Shown here one piece after another: positions 10,641 to 19,190 of a stretch of DNA of 64,000 nt. A program made the translations under genes and the position numbers. Position 1 is the stretch's first letter. Every line of letters begins with the position of its first letter. Source of the stretch: Buttiauxella agrestis ATCC 33320. GTDB taxonomy: Bacteria; Pseudomonadota; Gammaproteobacteria; Enterobacterales; Enterobacteriaceae. The stretch covers positions 3,844,001 to 3,908,000 of the forward strand of contig JALKFA010000001.1 in the NCBI GenBank assembly GCA_024169445.1, in the 5' to 3' direction. The notes under the pieces were generated by a model, which did no database searches, had not been told where the DNA came from, and was given only the letters and a program-made list of their open reading frames with translations.

Positions 10641-10877
10641 TTAGTGGTCGCGACGATAAAGCTCCCACTGGTCCATACGTTCACCGCTCGGCAATAAGCA
10701 ATCACCACGCTCACCCAAATCGGTTTTCACCGTCCTTAATTCACCGCCTTTGTCTTTGCAGTAAACTGACGCCGGGTTCGGCATGCCGATAACCTGAGGC
10801 GGTTTGGGTGCAGTGGGTTCTGGAGATGAACAGCCACTGAGTATGATTGCCCCAAGCACTAGTGTTATTTTTTTCAT
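10641..10877 (-). CDS. Small DUF333 lipoprotein, YoaF-like
   Basis: A 78-residue predicted lipoprotein with signal peptide and lipobox (LSGC at 13-16), a Pro-rich linker and a DUF333-type domain. The domain shows NPASVYCKDKGGEL then GDCLLPSGERMDQWELYRRDH; the pattern NPAS-x-YC ... C-LP-G ... W-LYRRDH is diagnostic. It resembles E. coli YoaF, which lies elsewhere on that map. The biochemical role of DUF333 is unknown to me. It is convergent with dsbB and stands where E. coli has umuDC/hlyE. Confidence 0.8.
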   Translation of the reverse strand: MKKITLVLGAIILSGCSSPEPTAPKPPQVIGMPNPASVYCKDKGGELRTVKTDLGERGDCLLPSGERMDQWELYRRDH

Positions 10878-11269
10878 TATTCCTCCGTTATGGAGGCCGA
10901 ATGGTAACAGTGCAGGACTGGGGAAAGCAAAATCAGCGGCAGACGTTTTTAGCGAGCAGACACGCTATGTTGATGAATCGCACTCATCGCTTGATGAAGG
11001 AGGTGCATCCCTGATTTACAGAAGATACAAACAGCGCCATGGGGATTTGTTTCTCGGACATCGTAGGGGGAAGTGCGATACTGTGAACCGCCACATGACG
11101 GACACTTAAATGTTAAATATTGGATAAAAACCTACTTTTACTTGTTATTGAAAGGATACTGTATCAGGGAAAAACAGGTTTGTACGATTTATTTTTGCAA
11201 ATCGGACAAACCTTAGCAATTGCTTCTACAACGCCCCATTCTCTCAGGAATGGCTAATCAACAGAGAGC
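10878..11269. other. Intergenic region without a recognisable gene
   Basis: About 390 bases between the small lipoprotein gene and the diguanylate cyclase gene, which are on the same strand. The lipoprotein promoter should lie at the left end. A forward open frame crosses 10804-11109, but it overlaps the lipoprotein gene and has no convincing protein features. I see no umuD, umuC or hlyE remnant at the sequence level. Confidence 0.5.
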
Positions 11270-12793
11270 TTATATGAAGCCTACGATACGATTCTTGCCG
11301 TTGTTTTTAGCCTCATAAAGCAACTTATCAGCCTGCTCCAGCATGTTATCCAGACCGTACGCAGAATCAGCTTCTACCATTCCACAGCTAAACGTCACTT
11401 TAAGTGATTCTTCGCGCCAGATTCGTTGAGCAACTTCATTTTGCCACTCATCCATCAGTTCGTAAGACTGCTTAAAAGTGATGCCAGGGAAAATCACCAC
11501 CATTTCTTCGCCGCCAAAGCGGTAAATTGAATAATCGTCCCCCAATATTCTTGCCCCAATACGACAGACATTTTTAAGCACCGTGTCACCGACGGGATGA
11601 CCAAACGTGTCATTGATTTGTTTGAAGTTATCCAGGTCGATGATGGCCAGGTGGAAACTGATATTCTTGTTATGTAAATCAGCGGCATCTTGCTCAAATT
11701 TACGACGCGTACCTGCTTGAGTCAAAGTATCGGTTACAGAAAGAGTTTCAACTTCTTTAAGATGCTTATGTTTTTGCACCATACCTTCATAAAGACTTTC
11801 AAAGTTATCAACCTGACTATTAACCTCCAGTCCATTACTACTCATGTATAACAGGCTAATCAAGCGTTTGAAATAGATTCTAAACAGCGCAATAACCACA
11901 AAGTAAAAAATAGAAGATATTAAAATAACTAAAGCCAACAACTTGTATTCAGATTCAAAGGTATTGGTATAGGTTGATATGTTTACAGATGTATAAGCTA
12001 TCCAACCAGGATTATTATAGGCACGATAATAAACAACCTTCCCTGTTTCTTCATCGACAAAAGATCCATATCTTTCGGTGGTTTTATCTAACCATGACTT
12101 TGGTACGCTTCTTTTAAACACAATATCTGTATTTGAATACATGACAACAACGCCGCTGCGCGATGCGACCTCAAATCTGCCATCATAAGGTATGGAGACA
12201 TCCTGAAGCATTCTGCTCATGTTCTTCATATCAAGATCGAACGCTACGTTTCCGACCTGTTCCGAATGTGAGTCGAATATATTCATACTGACGGAGACAG
12301 AAAGTTTGGACTGATCTTTTGCCCTGTCGAGTTTCAATGTTTCATAGGGGTCTGAAAAAATTATTTCATCTTTTATTCCTGCGTGGGGGTACCATGGCCT
12401 CGCACTTGGAACAAATGGACTTAGTCTAATTTCTGGGTAAATTTTGTAATTTTCAAAAACATCAGAAACCAACGCAGAACTAAAAAACATTGTCGAATCA
12501 ACAATTGAGGGGATAACCATGTTGAGATCGATGTATTCTGAAGACAAATACTTTTCAATTGCATTCCCTTTCATATTATCTGACAGCGAAAGCAATAATA
12601 GTTTCATCTCGTCCACCGGACGTTCCACGCAGGATTTTGCAGAGTTATCGGTAAACCTTCTCATCGTATCTCTAAAATCGTTTTCTTTTTCGTACTTAAT
12701 GTAGAAAAGTGCACAAGTGCAGAGGAAGATAAAAGGAATCAACATGACAGACATGTGGATCATTATGGCTTTGTTTGTCGATATTTTCTGCAT
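11270..12793 (-). CDS. Membrane diguanylate cyclase with periplasmic Cache domain
   Basis: Predicted c-di-GMP synthase of 507 residues. A first transmembrane helix (about 10-32) is followed by a periplasmic dCache-like sensor (about 40-280, containing ARPWYPHAG at 131-139, the WY signature of Cache ligand pockets). A second helix (about 285-306) leads to a GGDEF domain (about 350-507). The metal-binding DLD is at 386-388, NDTFGHPVGD is present, and the active-site loop is GGEEM at 427-431, with Met in place of the usual Phe. I see no RxxD inhibitory site just before it. The gene replaces the hlyE-umuDC segment that separates dsbB and ycgN in E. coli. Ligand unknown. Confidence 0.9.
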   Translation of the reverse strand: MQKISTNKAIMIHMSVMLIPFIFLCTCALFYIKYEKENDFRDTMRRFTDNSAKSCVERPVDEMKLLLLSLSDNMKGNAIEKYLSSEYIDLNMVIPSIVDSTMFFSSALVSDVFENYKIYPEIRLSPFVPSARPWYPHAGIKDEIIFSDPYETLKLDRAKDQSKLSVSVSMNIFDSHSEQVGNVAFDLDMKNMSRMLQDVSIPYDGRFEVASRSGVVVMYSNTDIVFKRSVPKSWLDKTTERYGSFVDEETGKVVYYRAYNNPGWIAYTSVNISTYTNTFESEYKLLALVILISSIFYFVVIALFRIYFKRLISLLYMSSNGLEVNSQVDNFESLYEGMVQKHKHLKEVETLSVTDTLTQAGTRRKFEQDAADLHNKNISFHLAIIDLDNFKQINDTFGHPVGDTVLKNVCRIGARILGDDYSIYRFGGEEMVVIFPGITFKQSYELMDEWQNEVAQRIWREESLKVTFSCGMVEADSAYGLDNMLEQADKLLYEAKNNGKNRIVGFI

Positions 12794-13090
12794 TTCTTAA
12801 ATCGCCATGAACACTAATAAAATCACATTCTCAATTGAGAAATAGTGCTACTTTGTTAAAACGGGCGGCAATTATATACAAATTATCGAAATATACATTA
12901 TTTATTACAGTGAAATTTACTTTACAATAATTTATCAAATAAAATACAAACGTGATGTGTGACGTTAATAATGAGAATTATTATAAAAGTTAATATGACG
13001 AGAATTTAAAGAATTGGATATTGTGAAAATACGGTCTACAGGTCATTTGGCGCTATGACACATTGCCATAGCGCTATTCAACCGTACGGG

Positions 13091-13537
13091 TCAATCAGCC
13101 CACTCAGGTTTGTTTAAAATGTGGTCCTGCCAGTCGCGCACTTCGGATTCTTTCACTGCGATATGACGCACAGAAATGCGTTCGCCGTGCATTGCCGCTT
13201 TTGAGCCAGTCAACAACGGGTGCCATGCCGGCAAGTCTTTGCCTTCAGCTAACAGACGATAAGCGCAAGTATGCGGAAGCCATTCGAAGGTAGGTAAATT
13301 GTCACGCGTTAGCTTGATGCAATCTGGCTCGTAGTCAAAGCGACGGGCATAGTTTTTACACTGGCAAGTTTTGATGTTTAACTGCTTGCAGGCAACGTTG
13401 GTGAAATAGATTTCATCCGTGTCTTCATCCATCAATTTATGCAAACAGCACTGGCCGCAGCCATCGCAGAGAGATTCCCACTCCGCATCACTCATTTCGT
13501 CAAGAGTTTTGCACTGCCAGAACGGCGCTGTTGTCAT
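13091..13537 (-). CDS. ycgN: UPF0260 Cys-cluster protein YcgN
   Basis: Conserved cytoplasmic protein of the YkgJ/YcgN type with a Cys-rich cluster ([11 protein letters not shown] near the N-terminus, plus [14 protein letters not shown]). The cluster probably binds zinc or iron, but the function is unknown. The start is the ATG at 13537, preceded by AGGAC. The longer frame begins 10 codons upstream with residues not seen in the family. 148 residues, closely matching E. coli. The context ycgN-ycgM-...-ycgL-minC follows E. coli except for the inserted transglycosylase gene. Confidence 0.93.
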   Translation of the reverse strand: MTTAPFWQCKTLDEMSDAEWESLCDGCGQCCLHKLMDEDTDEIYFTNVACKQLNIKTCQCKNYARRFDYEPDCIKLTRDNLPTFEWLPHTCAYRLLAEGKDLPAWHPLLTGSKAAMHGERISVRHIAVKESEVRDWQDHILNKPEWAD

Positions 13538-13624
13538 GATGGTGTCCTGTAATAAAAACAAGCGCACCTTATAAACAGTCTGAGCCGCAGATGCAAGTTT
13601 TGCCGCCCACAGGCGGCAAATTGA

Positions 13625-14284
13625 TTATAGAACACGCGTAGTCAAACTACGGTTAGCAAAGCTCACTTCTAGTTCATCACCGCTGTTGAGCGGCCCAACA
13701 CCTTCCGGGGTCCCGGTGAGAATGACATCTCCGGCACGCAGGGTGAAGAACCGACTCATATAGGCAATGAGTGGCACGATTTTATGGATCATATCGGAGG
13801 TACTGCCCTGCTGGCGGATTTCACCGTTGATCTTTAACGCAAGCTCTGAGTTTTGCGGATCGCCGCTAAACTCACTGGCGAGAACAAAACCTGAAATCGG
13901 GCAAGAGTTATCAAACCCTTTGGACTTTTCCCACGGCTGGCCCGCTTTTTTAAGTTTGCCTTGTAAATCACGCAACGTAAGATCAAGCGCTACGCCATAC
14001 CCTGCAATGGCTTTGGTCACATGCTCTTCCGTCGCCTTTCTCAACGTTGAGCCGATCAGAATTGCCAGCTCCACTTCATGGTGAACGGAACCCAAATCCT
14101 GCGGTAGAACCAACGGCTGACGAATATCGCACAGCGCACTCTCGGGCTTAATGAACAACACCGGCTCATCGGGCGTCACACTGCCCATCTCTTTGATATG
14201 TTTTGCGTAGTTACTGCCTACACATACTACTTTGCTGACCGGAAAATCCAGCAGCGCCCCCTGCCAGTTATGATGCTGATACAT
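13625..14284 (-). CDS. ycgM: Fumarylacetoacetate hydrolase family protein YcgM
   Basis: 219-residue single FAH domain. This superfamily of Mg2+-dependent hydrolases and decarboxylases acts on acylpyruvates and oxaloacetate-like compounds. The metal ligands are visible in HHEVELAILIG (around residue 65) and the conserved Lys/Asp in DLTLRDLQ and KGFDNSCPISGF. The C-terminal TGTPEGVGPLNSGD loop is typical. The ATG follows AGAGGAAAGC. The precise substrate in this organism is inferred only from the family. Confidence 0.93.
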   Translation of the reverse strand: MYQHHNWQGALLDFPVSKVVCVGSNYAKHIKEMGSVTPDEPVLFIKPESALCDIRQPLVLPQDLGSVHHEVELAILIGSTLRKATEEHVTKAIAGYGVALDLTLRDLQGKLKKAGQPWEKSKGFDNSCPISGFVLASEFSGDPQNSELALKINGEIRQQGSTSDMIHKIVPLIAYMSRFFTLRAGDVILTGTPEGVGPLNSGDELEVSFANRSLTTRVL

Positions 14285-14338
14285 GCTTTCCTCTGCCTCG
14301 TTGCGTATATTGGGTATATAAGAGCTGATGAGTCTGGG

Positions 14339-15406
14339 TTACTGCACAATCGCATCCGCCATTGTGCCGATACTTATCGCAAAGTAGTAAGAACGGTTCC
14401 AGTGCATAATTGTGCGGAAGTTGTTGTAGACCAGGAATGAGCGCCCCTGATTATCATCCGGTGTCACAATCCAGGCTTTTTTCTTCGACAGATGCAGTGG
14501 TGTGCCGTCTTTCTGTATGACACCTAATTTTCGCCACTGAGTGACGGTTTTGCCCTGGTTTGATTTAGTACCTGCAAGGGCACTATTGAAACCTTTAGGT
14601 AAAGTTATTTCTTTACCCCATGAGCCACCTGCTTGCCAACCTTCTTTTTTCAGGTAATTAGCCGTGGAAGCAAAAACATCGCTAGTGTTCTGCCAGATAT
14701 CAATTTTCCCGTCACCATCGCCATCAGCACCGTAGTGCAGATAGGAAGTCGGCATAAACTGGTTTTGCCCCATCGCGCCTGCCCACGAGCCTTTCAACTC
14801 TTGTACCGGGATATGCCCCTGGTCGAGGATTTTCAGCGATGCCATCAACTCTTTGGTAAAAAAGGCTTCACGCCGCCCTTCAAAAGCGAGCGTTGCCAGT
14901 GCAGAAATGATGTCCTCTTTCCCTTGTATTTCACCAAACAAGCTTTCCATGGCCCATAGAGCCACAATGTACTGGCTTTGTACGCCAGTCCGCTCACTGA
15001 CCTGGTTTAATTCACTTTGATGCTGGCGATACTGCACACGCGCTTTTTCAATCTTTTTCGGCGTGATCACTCGTGCCAGATATTCATCAAGCATGATTTT
15101 CTTTTCAAGCTGGTTCTGGTCAGATTTTATGACCCGATCAACAAAATGGACGTTGGCAAAAGCGCTGTTGATGGTGCGTTTACTGATACCCTGTGCTCGG
15201 GCCTGGGTCTTAAGGGTTTCAACAAAAGCGGGGAATTCGGCGGGATTACGCCCTTGTTCTGCAAGCGTGGTCGGCGCGGGCTTAGCCTCAGGCTGCGGCG
15301 CAATCGGTGTGTTTACAACAGATTGCGTCTGCGCATCGGCGGATGAAACGCTAAAACCACCCAGGATAAAGGCGATGACCGTTAAACAAATTGCTGGAGT
15401 ATTCAT
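14339..15406 (-). CDS. Periplasmic lytic murein transglycosylase, MltB family
   Basis: 355 residues with a cleavable signal peptide (about 1-25, ending SSADA) and no lipobox, so probably soluble in the periplasm rather than outer-membrane-anchored like MltB. The SLT_2/MltB domain spans about 55-350. The catalytic acid is Glu154 in ALWAMESLFG, followed by GSWAGAMGQNQFMPTSYLHYG and a calcium-type loop DGDGDGKIDIW. It cleaves the MurNAc-GlcNAc bond to form 1,6-anhydroMurNAc. E. coli lacks a gene here between ycgM and ycgL. I do not assign a symbol because several MltB paralogues exist. Confidence 0.9.
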   Translation of the reverse strand: MNTPAICLTVIAFILGGFSVSSADAQTQSVVNTPIAPQPEAKPAPTTLAEQGRNPAEFPAFVETLKTQARAQGISKRTINSAFANVHFVDRVIKSDQNQLEKKIMLDEYLARVITPKKIEKARVQYRQHQSELNQVSERTGVQSQYIVALWAMESLFGEIQGKEDIISALATLAFEGRREAFFTKELMASLKILDQGHIPVQELKGSWAGAMGQNQFMPTSYLHYGADGDGDGKIDIWQNTSDVFASTANYLKKEGWQAGGSWGKEITLPKGFNSALAGTKSNQGKTVTQWRKLGVIQKDGTPLHLSKKKAWIVTPDDNQGRSFLVYNNFRTIMHWNRSYYFAISIGTMADAIVQ

Positions 15407-15447
15407 TATGTTCCCCGCGGTTATTTGTTCTAAATATCATCTACCTT

Positions 15448-15574
15448 TATACCCGTCATACTTCAAGCTGCAGGGGCGTTGGCTGCACTCACAAACCCCA
15501 GTCACTTACTCAAGTAAGCTCCAGGGGATTTGCTCCCTTGCCGCCTACCTGCAACTCGTATTATTTAGAGTATA
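15448..15574. repeat. YPAL-like palindromic repeat
   Basis: A roughly 127-base element whose ends are inverted: TATACCCGTCATACTTCAAG at the left and CTCGTATTATTTAGAGTATA at the right. It has an inner inverted pair around CTGCAG/CCTGCAACTC and a central CACTTACTCAAGTAAG palindrome. This closely follows the Yersinia palindromic sequence (YPAL) consensus as I remember it, with the typical GCGTTGGCTGC and TTGCCGCCTACCTGCAACTC blocks. It is a non-autonomous intergenic repeat, sitting upstream of the transglycosylase gene. Confidence 0.75.
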
Positions 15575-15607
15575 TGTATAGGGAAGAATTGGGCACTAGT
15601 CTGAAAC

Positions 15608-15883
15608 TTATTTTTTCGGACTACTTTCGAGGTGCATTTTTAACAAACTTTCTGGGGGCGGTGGCAATTGTAAATAATAGCCCTGATCTTTGAGTGCTTG
15701 CTTTACTTTATCAAAATCAGCGTTAGCCAGTTTTTTACTGCCATCAAGCGGCAATATCATCGCCAATTGGGGTGTACCAAAACCTTTCATCAATTCTTCA
15801 GGAACCCGAGAGAAATCGTCTTTTTTTTCGACATATAGATATGTCTGGTCACGCTTGCTACTTCTGTAGATCACACAAAACAT
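15608..15883 (-). CDS. ycgL: YcgL family protein
   Basis: 91-residue YcgL-domain protein of unknown function, nearly collinear with E. coli YcgL from [22 protein letters not shown] onward. It lacks the short N-terminal extension annotated in E. coli. The PPPPE motif close to the C-terminus is retained. It is divergent from minC, and this ycgL-minC arrangement is conserved in enterics. Confidence 0.93.
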   Translation of the reverse strand: MFCVIYRSSKRDQTYLYVEKKDDFSRVPEELMKGFGTPQLAMILPLDGSKKLANADFDKVKQALKDQGYYLQLPPPPESLLKMHLESSPKK

Positions 15884-16009
15884 TTTTTTTACTCTATTTT
15901 CGCCAGATGGTGGCTTGCCTGAATATACCTGTGACTATAACATGCCAGATGTACTTCGGAATATCGTCCCACAGCTGTGGGGATTAAAACTGAATTGAGT
16001 AAGGCCAGG

Positions 16010-16717
16010 ATGTCAAACACGCCAATCGAGTTAAAAGGCAGCAGTTTTACCTTATCAGTGCTTCATTTACATGACGCACAACCCGAGGTGATTCTCCAGG
16101 CCCTCCAGGAAAAAGTATCTCAGGCTCCAGCCTTTCTGAAAAATGCCCCGGTGGTGGTGAATGTTGCCAGTCTCGATGGTTCAGTTAACTGGAAAAAAGT
16201 CCAGCAAGCAGTGGTTTCTTCCGGTTTGCGTGTCGTCGGTATTAGTGGCTGTAAAGACGAAGCGCTGAAAAAAGAAATTGAGCGTGCGGGCTTGCCACTT
16301 CTGACGGAAGGGAAAGAAAAAAATTCACGTGCTAAGGCCGCGCCCGTTGAGATTGCCGCCCCTGTCGAACCCGTTGTTAACTCGATCACAAAAACACGTT
16401 TGATTGATACCCCGGTTCGTTCCGGTCAGCGCATTTATGCACCAAACTGTGATTTGATTATCACCAATCACGTCAGTGCCGGTGCAGAACTTATAGCTGA
16501 TGGTAATATTCATGTTTACGGCATGATGCGTGGCCGTGCCCTGGCGGGTGCCAGCGGCGATCGTGATGCACAAATATTCTGTACAAATCTTGCTGCTGAG
16601 CTGGTCTCAATAGCGGGTGAATACTGGCTGAGTGAACAAATACCAGCTGATTATTATGGGAAAGCAGCACGCCTGAGTCTGGCGAGTGGTGCTCTCTCCG
16701 TTCAACCTTTGAATTAA
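16010..16717 (+). CDS. minC: Septum site-determining protein MinC
   Basis: FtsZ polymerisation inhibitor that oscillates with MinD to restrict division to midcell. The N-terminal inhibitory domain (about 1-105) and Pro/Ala-rich linker (about 110-130) are followed by the C-terminal beta-helix that binds MinD and FtsZ ([14 protein letters not shown]...[14 protein letters not shown]). The start is the ATG at 16010 after AAGGCCAGG; the longer frame begins upstream with an unrelated 11 residues. 235 residues. First gene of minCDE. Confidence 0.97.
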   Translation: MSNTPIELKGSSFTLSVLHLHDAQPEVILQALQEKVSQAPAFLKNAPVVVNVASLDGSVNWKKVQQAVVSSGLRVVGISGCKDEALKKEIERAGLPLLTEGKEKNSRAKAAPVEIAAPVEPVVNSITKTRLIDTPVRSGQRIYAPNCDLIITNHVSAGAELIADGNIHVYGMMRGRALAGASGDRDAQIFCTNLAAELVSIAGEYWLSEQIPADYYGKAARLSLASGALSVQPLN

Positions 16718-16741
16718 GCCCTTTTAACAAGGAATTCCTTT

Positions 16742-17554
16742 ATGGCACGCATTATTGTTGTTACATCGGGTAAAGGGGGCGTCGGTAAGACCACGTCCAG
16801 CGCGGCCATCGCTACAGGTTTGGCCCAGAAGGGAAGAAAAACCGTCGTAATCGATTTTGATATTGGCCTGCGTAACCTGGATTTGATTATGGGCTGCGAG
16901 CGTCGGGTGGTATACGATTTCGTCAACGTTATTCAGGGCGATGCCACATTAAATCAGGCGTTAATCAGAGATAAACGCACCGAGCAGCTTTATATTCTGC
17001 CGGCATCACAGACTCGTGACAAAGACGCACTCACGCGTGAAGGCGTGGCGAAAGTGCTTGAAGACCTGAAAAATATGGACTTCGAATTTATTGTTTGTGA
17101 TTCCCCTGCAGGTATCGAAACTGGCGCATTAATGGCGCTCTATTTTGCTGATGAAGCGGTTATTACTACTAACCCTGAAGTTTCATCAGTACGAGATTCT
17201 GACCGAATTCTTGGTATTCTTTCTTCTAAATCTCGCCGTGCAGAAAACGGTGAAGCGCCGATTAAAGAACACCTGCTTCTTACTCGCTACAACCCAGGCC
17301 GTGTTAATCGCGGCGACATGCTAAGCATGGAAGATGTGCTGGAAATCCTGCGCATTCCACTGGTCGGGGTTATCCCGGAAGATCAATCTGTTCTGCGTGC
17401 GTCAAACCAGGGTGAGCCGGTCATTCTTGACCAGGAGGCTGATGCTGGTAAAGCTTACGCAGATACTGTTGAGCGCCTGCTTGGCGAAGATCGCCCTTTC
17501 CGCTTCATTGAAGAAGAGAAGAAAGGCTTCCTCAAACGCCTGTTCGGAGGATAA
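16742..17554 (+). CDS. minD: Septum site-determining ATPase MinD
   Basis: Deviant Walker ATPase that cycles on and off the inner membrane, recruiting MinC and being stimulated by MinE. The deviant P-loop GKGGVGKTT occupies residues 10-18, switch I includes FDIGLRNLD, and CDSPAGIETG is Walker B. The C-terminal amphipathic membrane-targeting helix is EEKKGFLKRLFGG. At 270 residues it has the E. coli length. It lies 24 bases after minC and 3 bases before minE. Confidence 0.99.
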   Translation: MARIIVVTSGKGGVGKTTSSAAIATGLAQKGRKTVVIDFDIGLRNLDLIMGCERRVVYDFVNVIQGDATLNQALIRDKRTEQLYILPASQTRDKDALTREGVAKVLEDLKNMDFEFIVCDSPAGIETGALMALYFADEAVITTNPEVSSVRDSDRILGILSSKSRRAENGEAPIKEHLLLTRYNPGRVNRGDMLSMEDVLEILRIPLVGVIPEDQSVLRASNQGEPVILDQEADAGKAYADTVERLLGEDRPFRFIEEEKKGFLKRLFGG

Positions 17555-17557
17555 GTT

Positions 17558-17836
17558 ATGGCATTACTAGACTTTTTTCTCTCACGGAAAAAGAACACCG
17601 CCAACATTGCAAAAGAACGTCTGCAAATTATCGTTGCAGAACGGCGCCGTGGTGATAGTGAACCGCATTATTTACCGCAGCTAAAACGCGATATTCTGGA
17701 AGTGATTTGCAAATACGTCAAAATCGATCCAGAGATGTTAACCGTCGTTCTTGATCAAAAAGATGACGATATTTCTGTTCTGGAGCTTAATGTCACGTTG
17801 CCAGAAGCACAGGAAGCAACAACAAAATCTGCGTGA
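17558..17836 (+). CDS. minE: Cell division topological specificity factor MinE
   Basis: 92-residue activator of MinD ATPase that forms the E-ring and drives pole-to-pole oscillation. The N-terminal membrane-binding stretch [15 protein letters not shown], the MinD-interacting helix ([17 protein letters not shown]) and the C-terminal dimerisation domain ([17 protein letters not shown]) are all present. A slightly longer tail (EATTKSA) than in E. coli explains the few extra residues. Last gene of the operon. Confidence 0.98.
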   Translation: MALLDFFLSRKKNTANIAKERLQIIVAERRRGDSEPHYLPQLKRDILEVICKYVKIDPEMLTVVLDQKDDDISVLELNVTLPEAQEATTKSA

Positions 17837-17847
17837 TGCAACTGCTC

Positions 17848-17890
17848 AAAATAAGCCCTCAGAATTAATCCTCGGGGGCTTATTTATTTT
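17848..17890 (+). terminator. minCDE terminator
   Basis: Stem AAATAAGCCC / GGGCTTATTT around a roughly 17-base loop, followed by ATTTTT, just after minE. Confidence 0.8.
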
Positions 17891-17998
17891 TACGCACAGA
17901 CAACTTTTTAATACAGACTATTCTTAAATAGTTAATGGTTTTATTCCATTATTACTCAACACATCCCTGTAATTATTCCCAGTAACTATCAACAAATA

Positions 17999-19120
17999 TT
18001 AAAAATCAGCCAACAGCGTTTTTAATGCTTCACCCATCACTCGCCCACGCCAACCACTAATTAATTCCGGTTGTGTTGATGGTGATTTTAATTTCCAGTG
18101 CCAGTTCAACAGTTGGTTAATTTGTCGACGTGAAGCCAGCAATTCAACGCTTAAACCACAATCCTCGCTCACTTGCTGTACCAACGCTTTAATCGCTTTA
18201 AATACGCGGCGATAGCCCGGCATATCAACCAGATTACTTAACGGTTCTGGCAATTCATCATCAGATAGTGCCTGAGCTTCAACGACCATCTCTAACAGTG
18301 CTTTGCCGTGGAAACGGATTTCACTCCCGCTCAGGCCAAGATGTTCCAGTTCCCCCAACGAACCAGGCATGTAACGCGCGACCTGCCACAGATGTTCTTC
18401 ACGCACCACAAAATTGACAGCCATGTCGCGCTCACGCGCTTTGCGCAGTCGCCACGAGGCCAGTTTCTTCAGACAAGCCAATTGGCGTGTTCTCAACTGC
18501 CATGCGTTACCGATTTCGCGCCAGGCTTCTTCCGGGTCCAGCACATCCTGACGACGCGCTGCCATCAAGTTACACTCATCGAGTGCCGCTTCCATCCAGC
18601 CTGCAGCTTGTGTCTCTTCCATCAATTTATGCGCAATGGGCAGCAAATAAAGGACATCTGCGGCGGCATAGTCACACTGACGCTCGGTCAGCGGGCGAGC
18701 AAGCCAGTCGGTACGTGATTCACTTTTATCCAGGGCGATCCCCGTGAAGGACTCAACGATGGTGGCAAAACCACACGAGAGTGGGCGTCCACTAAACGCT
18801 GCCAGGATCTGCGTATCAATAAACGGATCGGGCAGCATGCTATACGCATTGAGGAATACTTCCAGGTCTTCGCTACCCGCGTGCAGGAATTTAATCACTG
18901 CTTTATTTTGCAGTAGCGCTTTAAACGGTGACCAGTCAGTGATGGTTAACGGGTCGATAAGCGAAGCTGTTTCACCGTCAAATAGCTGGATCAAACCCAG
19001 TTGCGGGTAGTAAGTACGGGTACGAACAAATTCGGTATCCAGCGCTATCGCTGGAAAGTGACGAGCGGCCTCACACACTGTGGCAAGGGCTTCATCGGTA
19101 ACAATCATTTGGTAAGTCAA
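17999..19120 (-). CDS. rnd: Ribonuclease D
   Basis: DEDD-type 3'-5' exoribonuclease in tRNA 3' maturation and stable-RNA turnover. The catalytic LDTEF (Asp28, Glu30) opens the exonuclease domain, FLHAGSEDLEVF is Exo II and YAAADVLYLLP is Exo III. Two C-terminal HRDC domains follow. I place the start at the TTG at 19120, after AAGAG. The longest frame extends 72 residues upstream through the fadD terminator, and the E. coli gene also uses a UUG start (M-NYQMI in E. coli, here M-TYQMI). 373 residues. Confidence 0.95.
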   Translation of the reverse strand: MTYQMIVTDEALATVCEAARHFPAIALDTEFVRTRTYYPQLGLIQLFDGETASLIDPLTITDWSPFKALLQNKAVIKFLHAGSEDLEVFLNAYSMLPDPFIDTQILAAFSGRPLSCGFATIVESFTGIALDKSESRTDWLARPLTERQCDYAAADVLYLLPIAHKLMEETQAAGWMEAALDECNLMAARRQDVLDPEEAWREIGNAWQLRTRQLACLKKLASWRLRKARERDMAVNFVVREEHLWQVARYMPGSLGELEHLGLSGSEIRFHGKALLEMVVEAQALSDDELPEPLSNLVDMPGYRRVFKAIKALVQQVSEDCGLSVELLASRRQINQLLNWHWKLKSPSTQPELISGWRGRVMGEALKTLLADF

Positions 19121-19150
19121 ATTCAGTTCTCTTAGGTTTGCGCCCATAAA

Positions 19151-19171
19151 AAACGCCGGTTTACCGGCGTT
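19151..19171 (-). terminator. fadD terminator
   Basis: Hairpin AACGCCGG-TTTA-CCGGCGTT followed, in the minus direction, by a run of T. It lies between the fadD stop and the rnd start. Confidence 0.88.
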
Positions 19172-19190
19172 AGGGCGACGGACTCGGAGC

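Noticed and set aside
10804-11109. Forward 101-residue open frame across the lipoprotein upstream region
   Set aside because: It overlaps the lipoprotein gene on the other strand, has no ribosome site at its start and no protein-like features; it is a chance frame.
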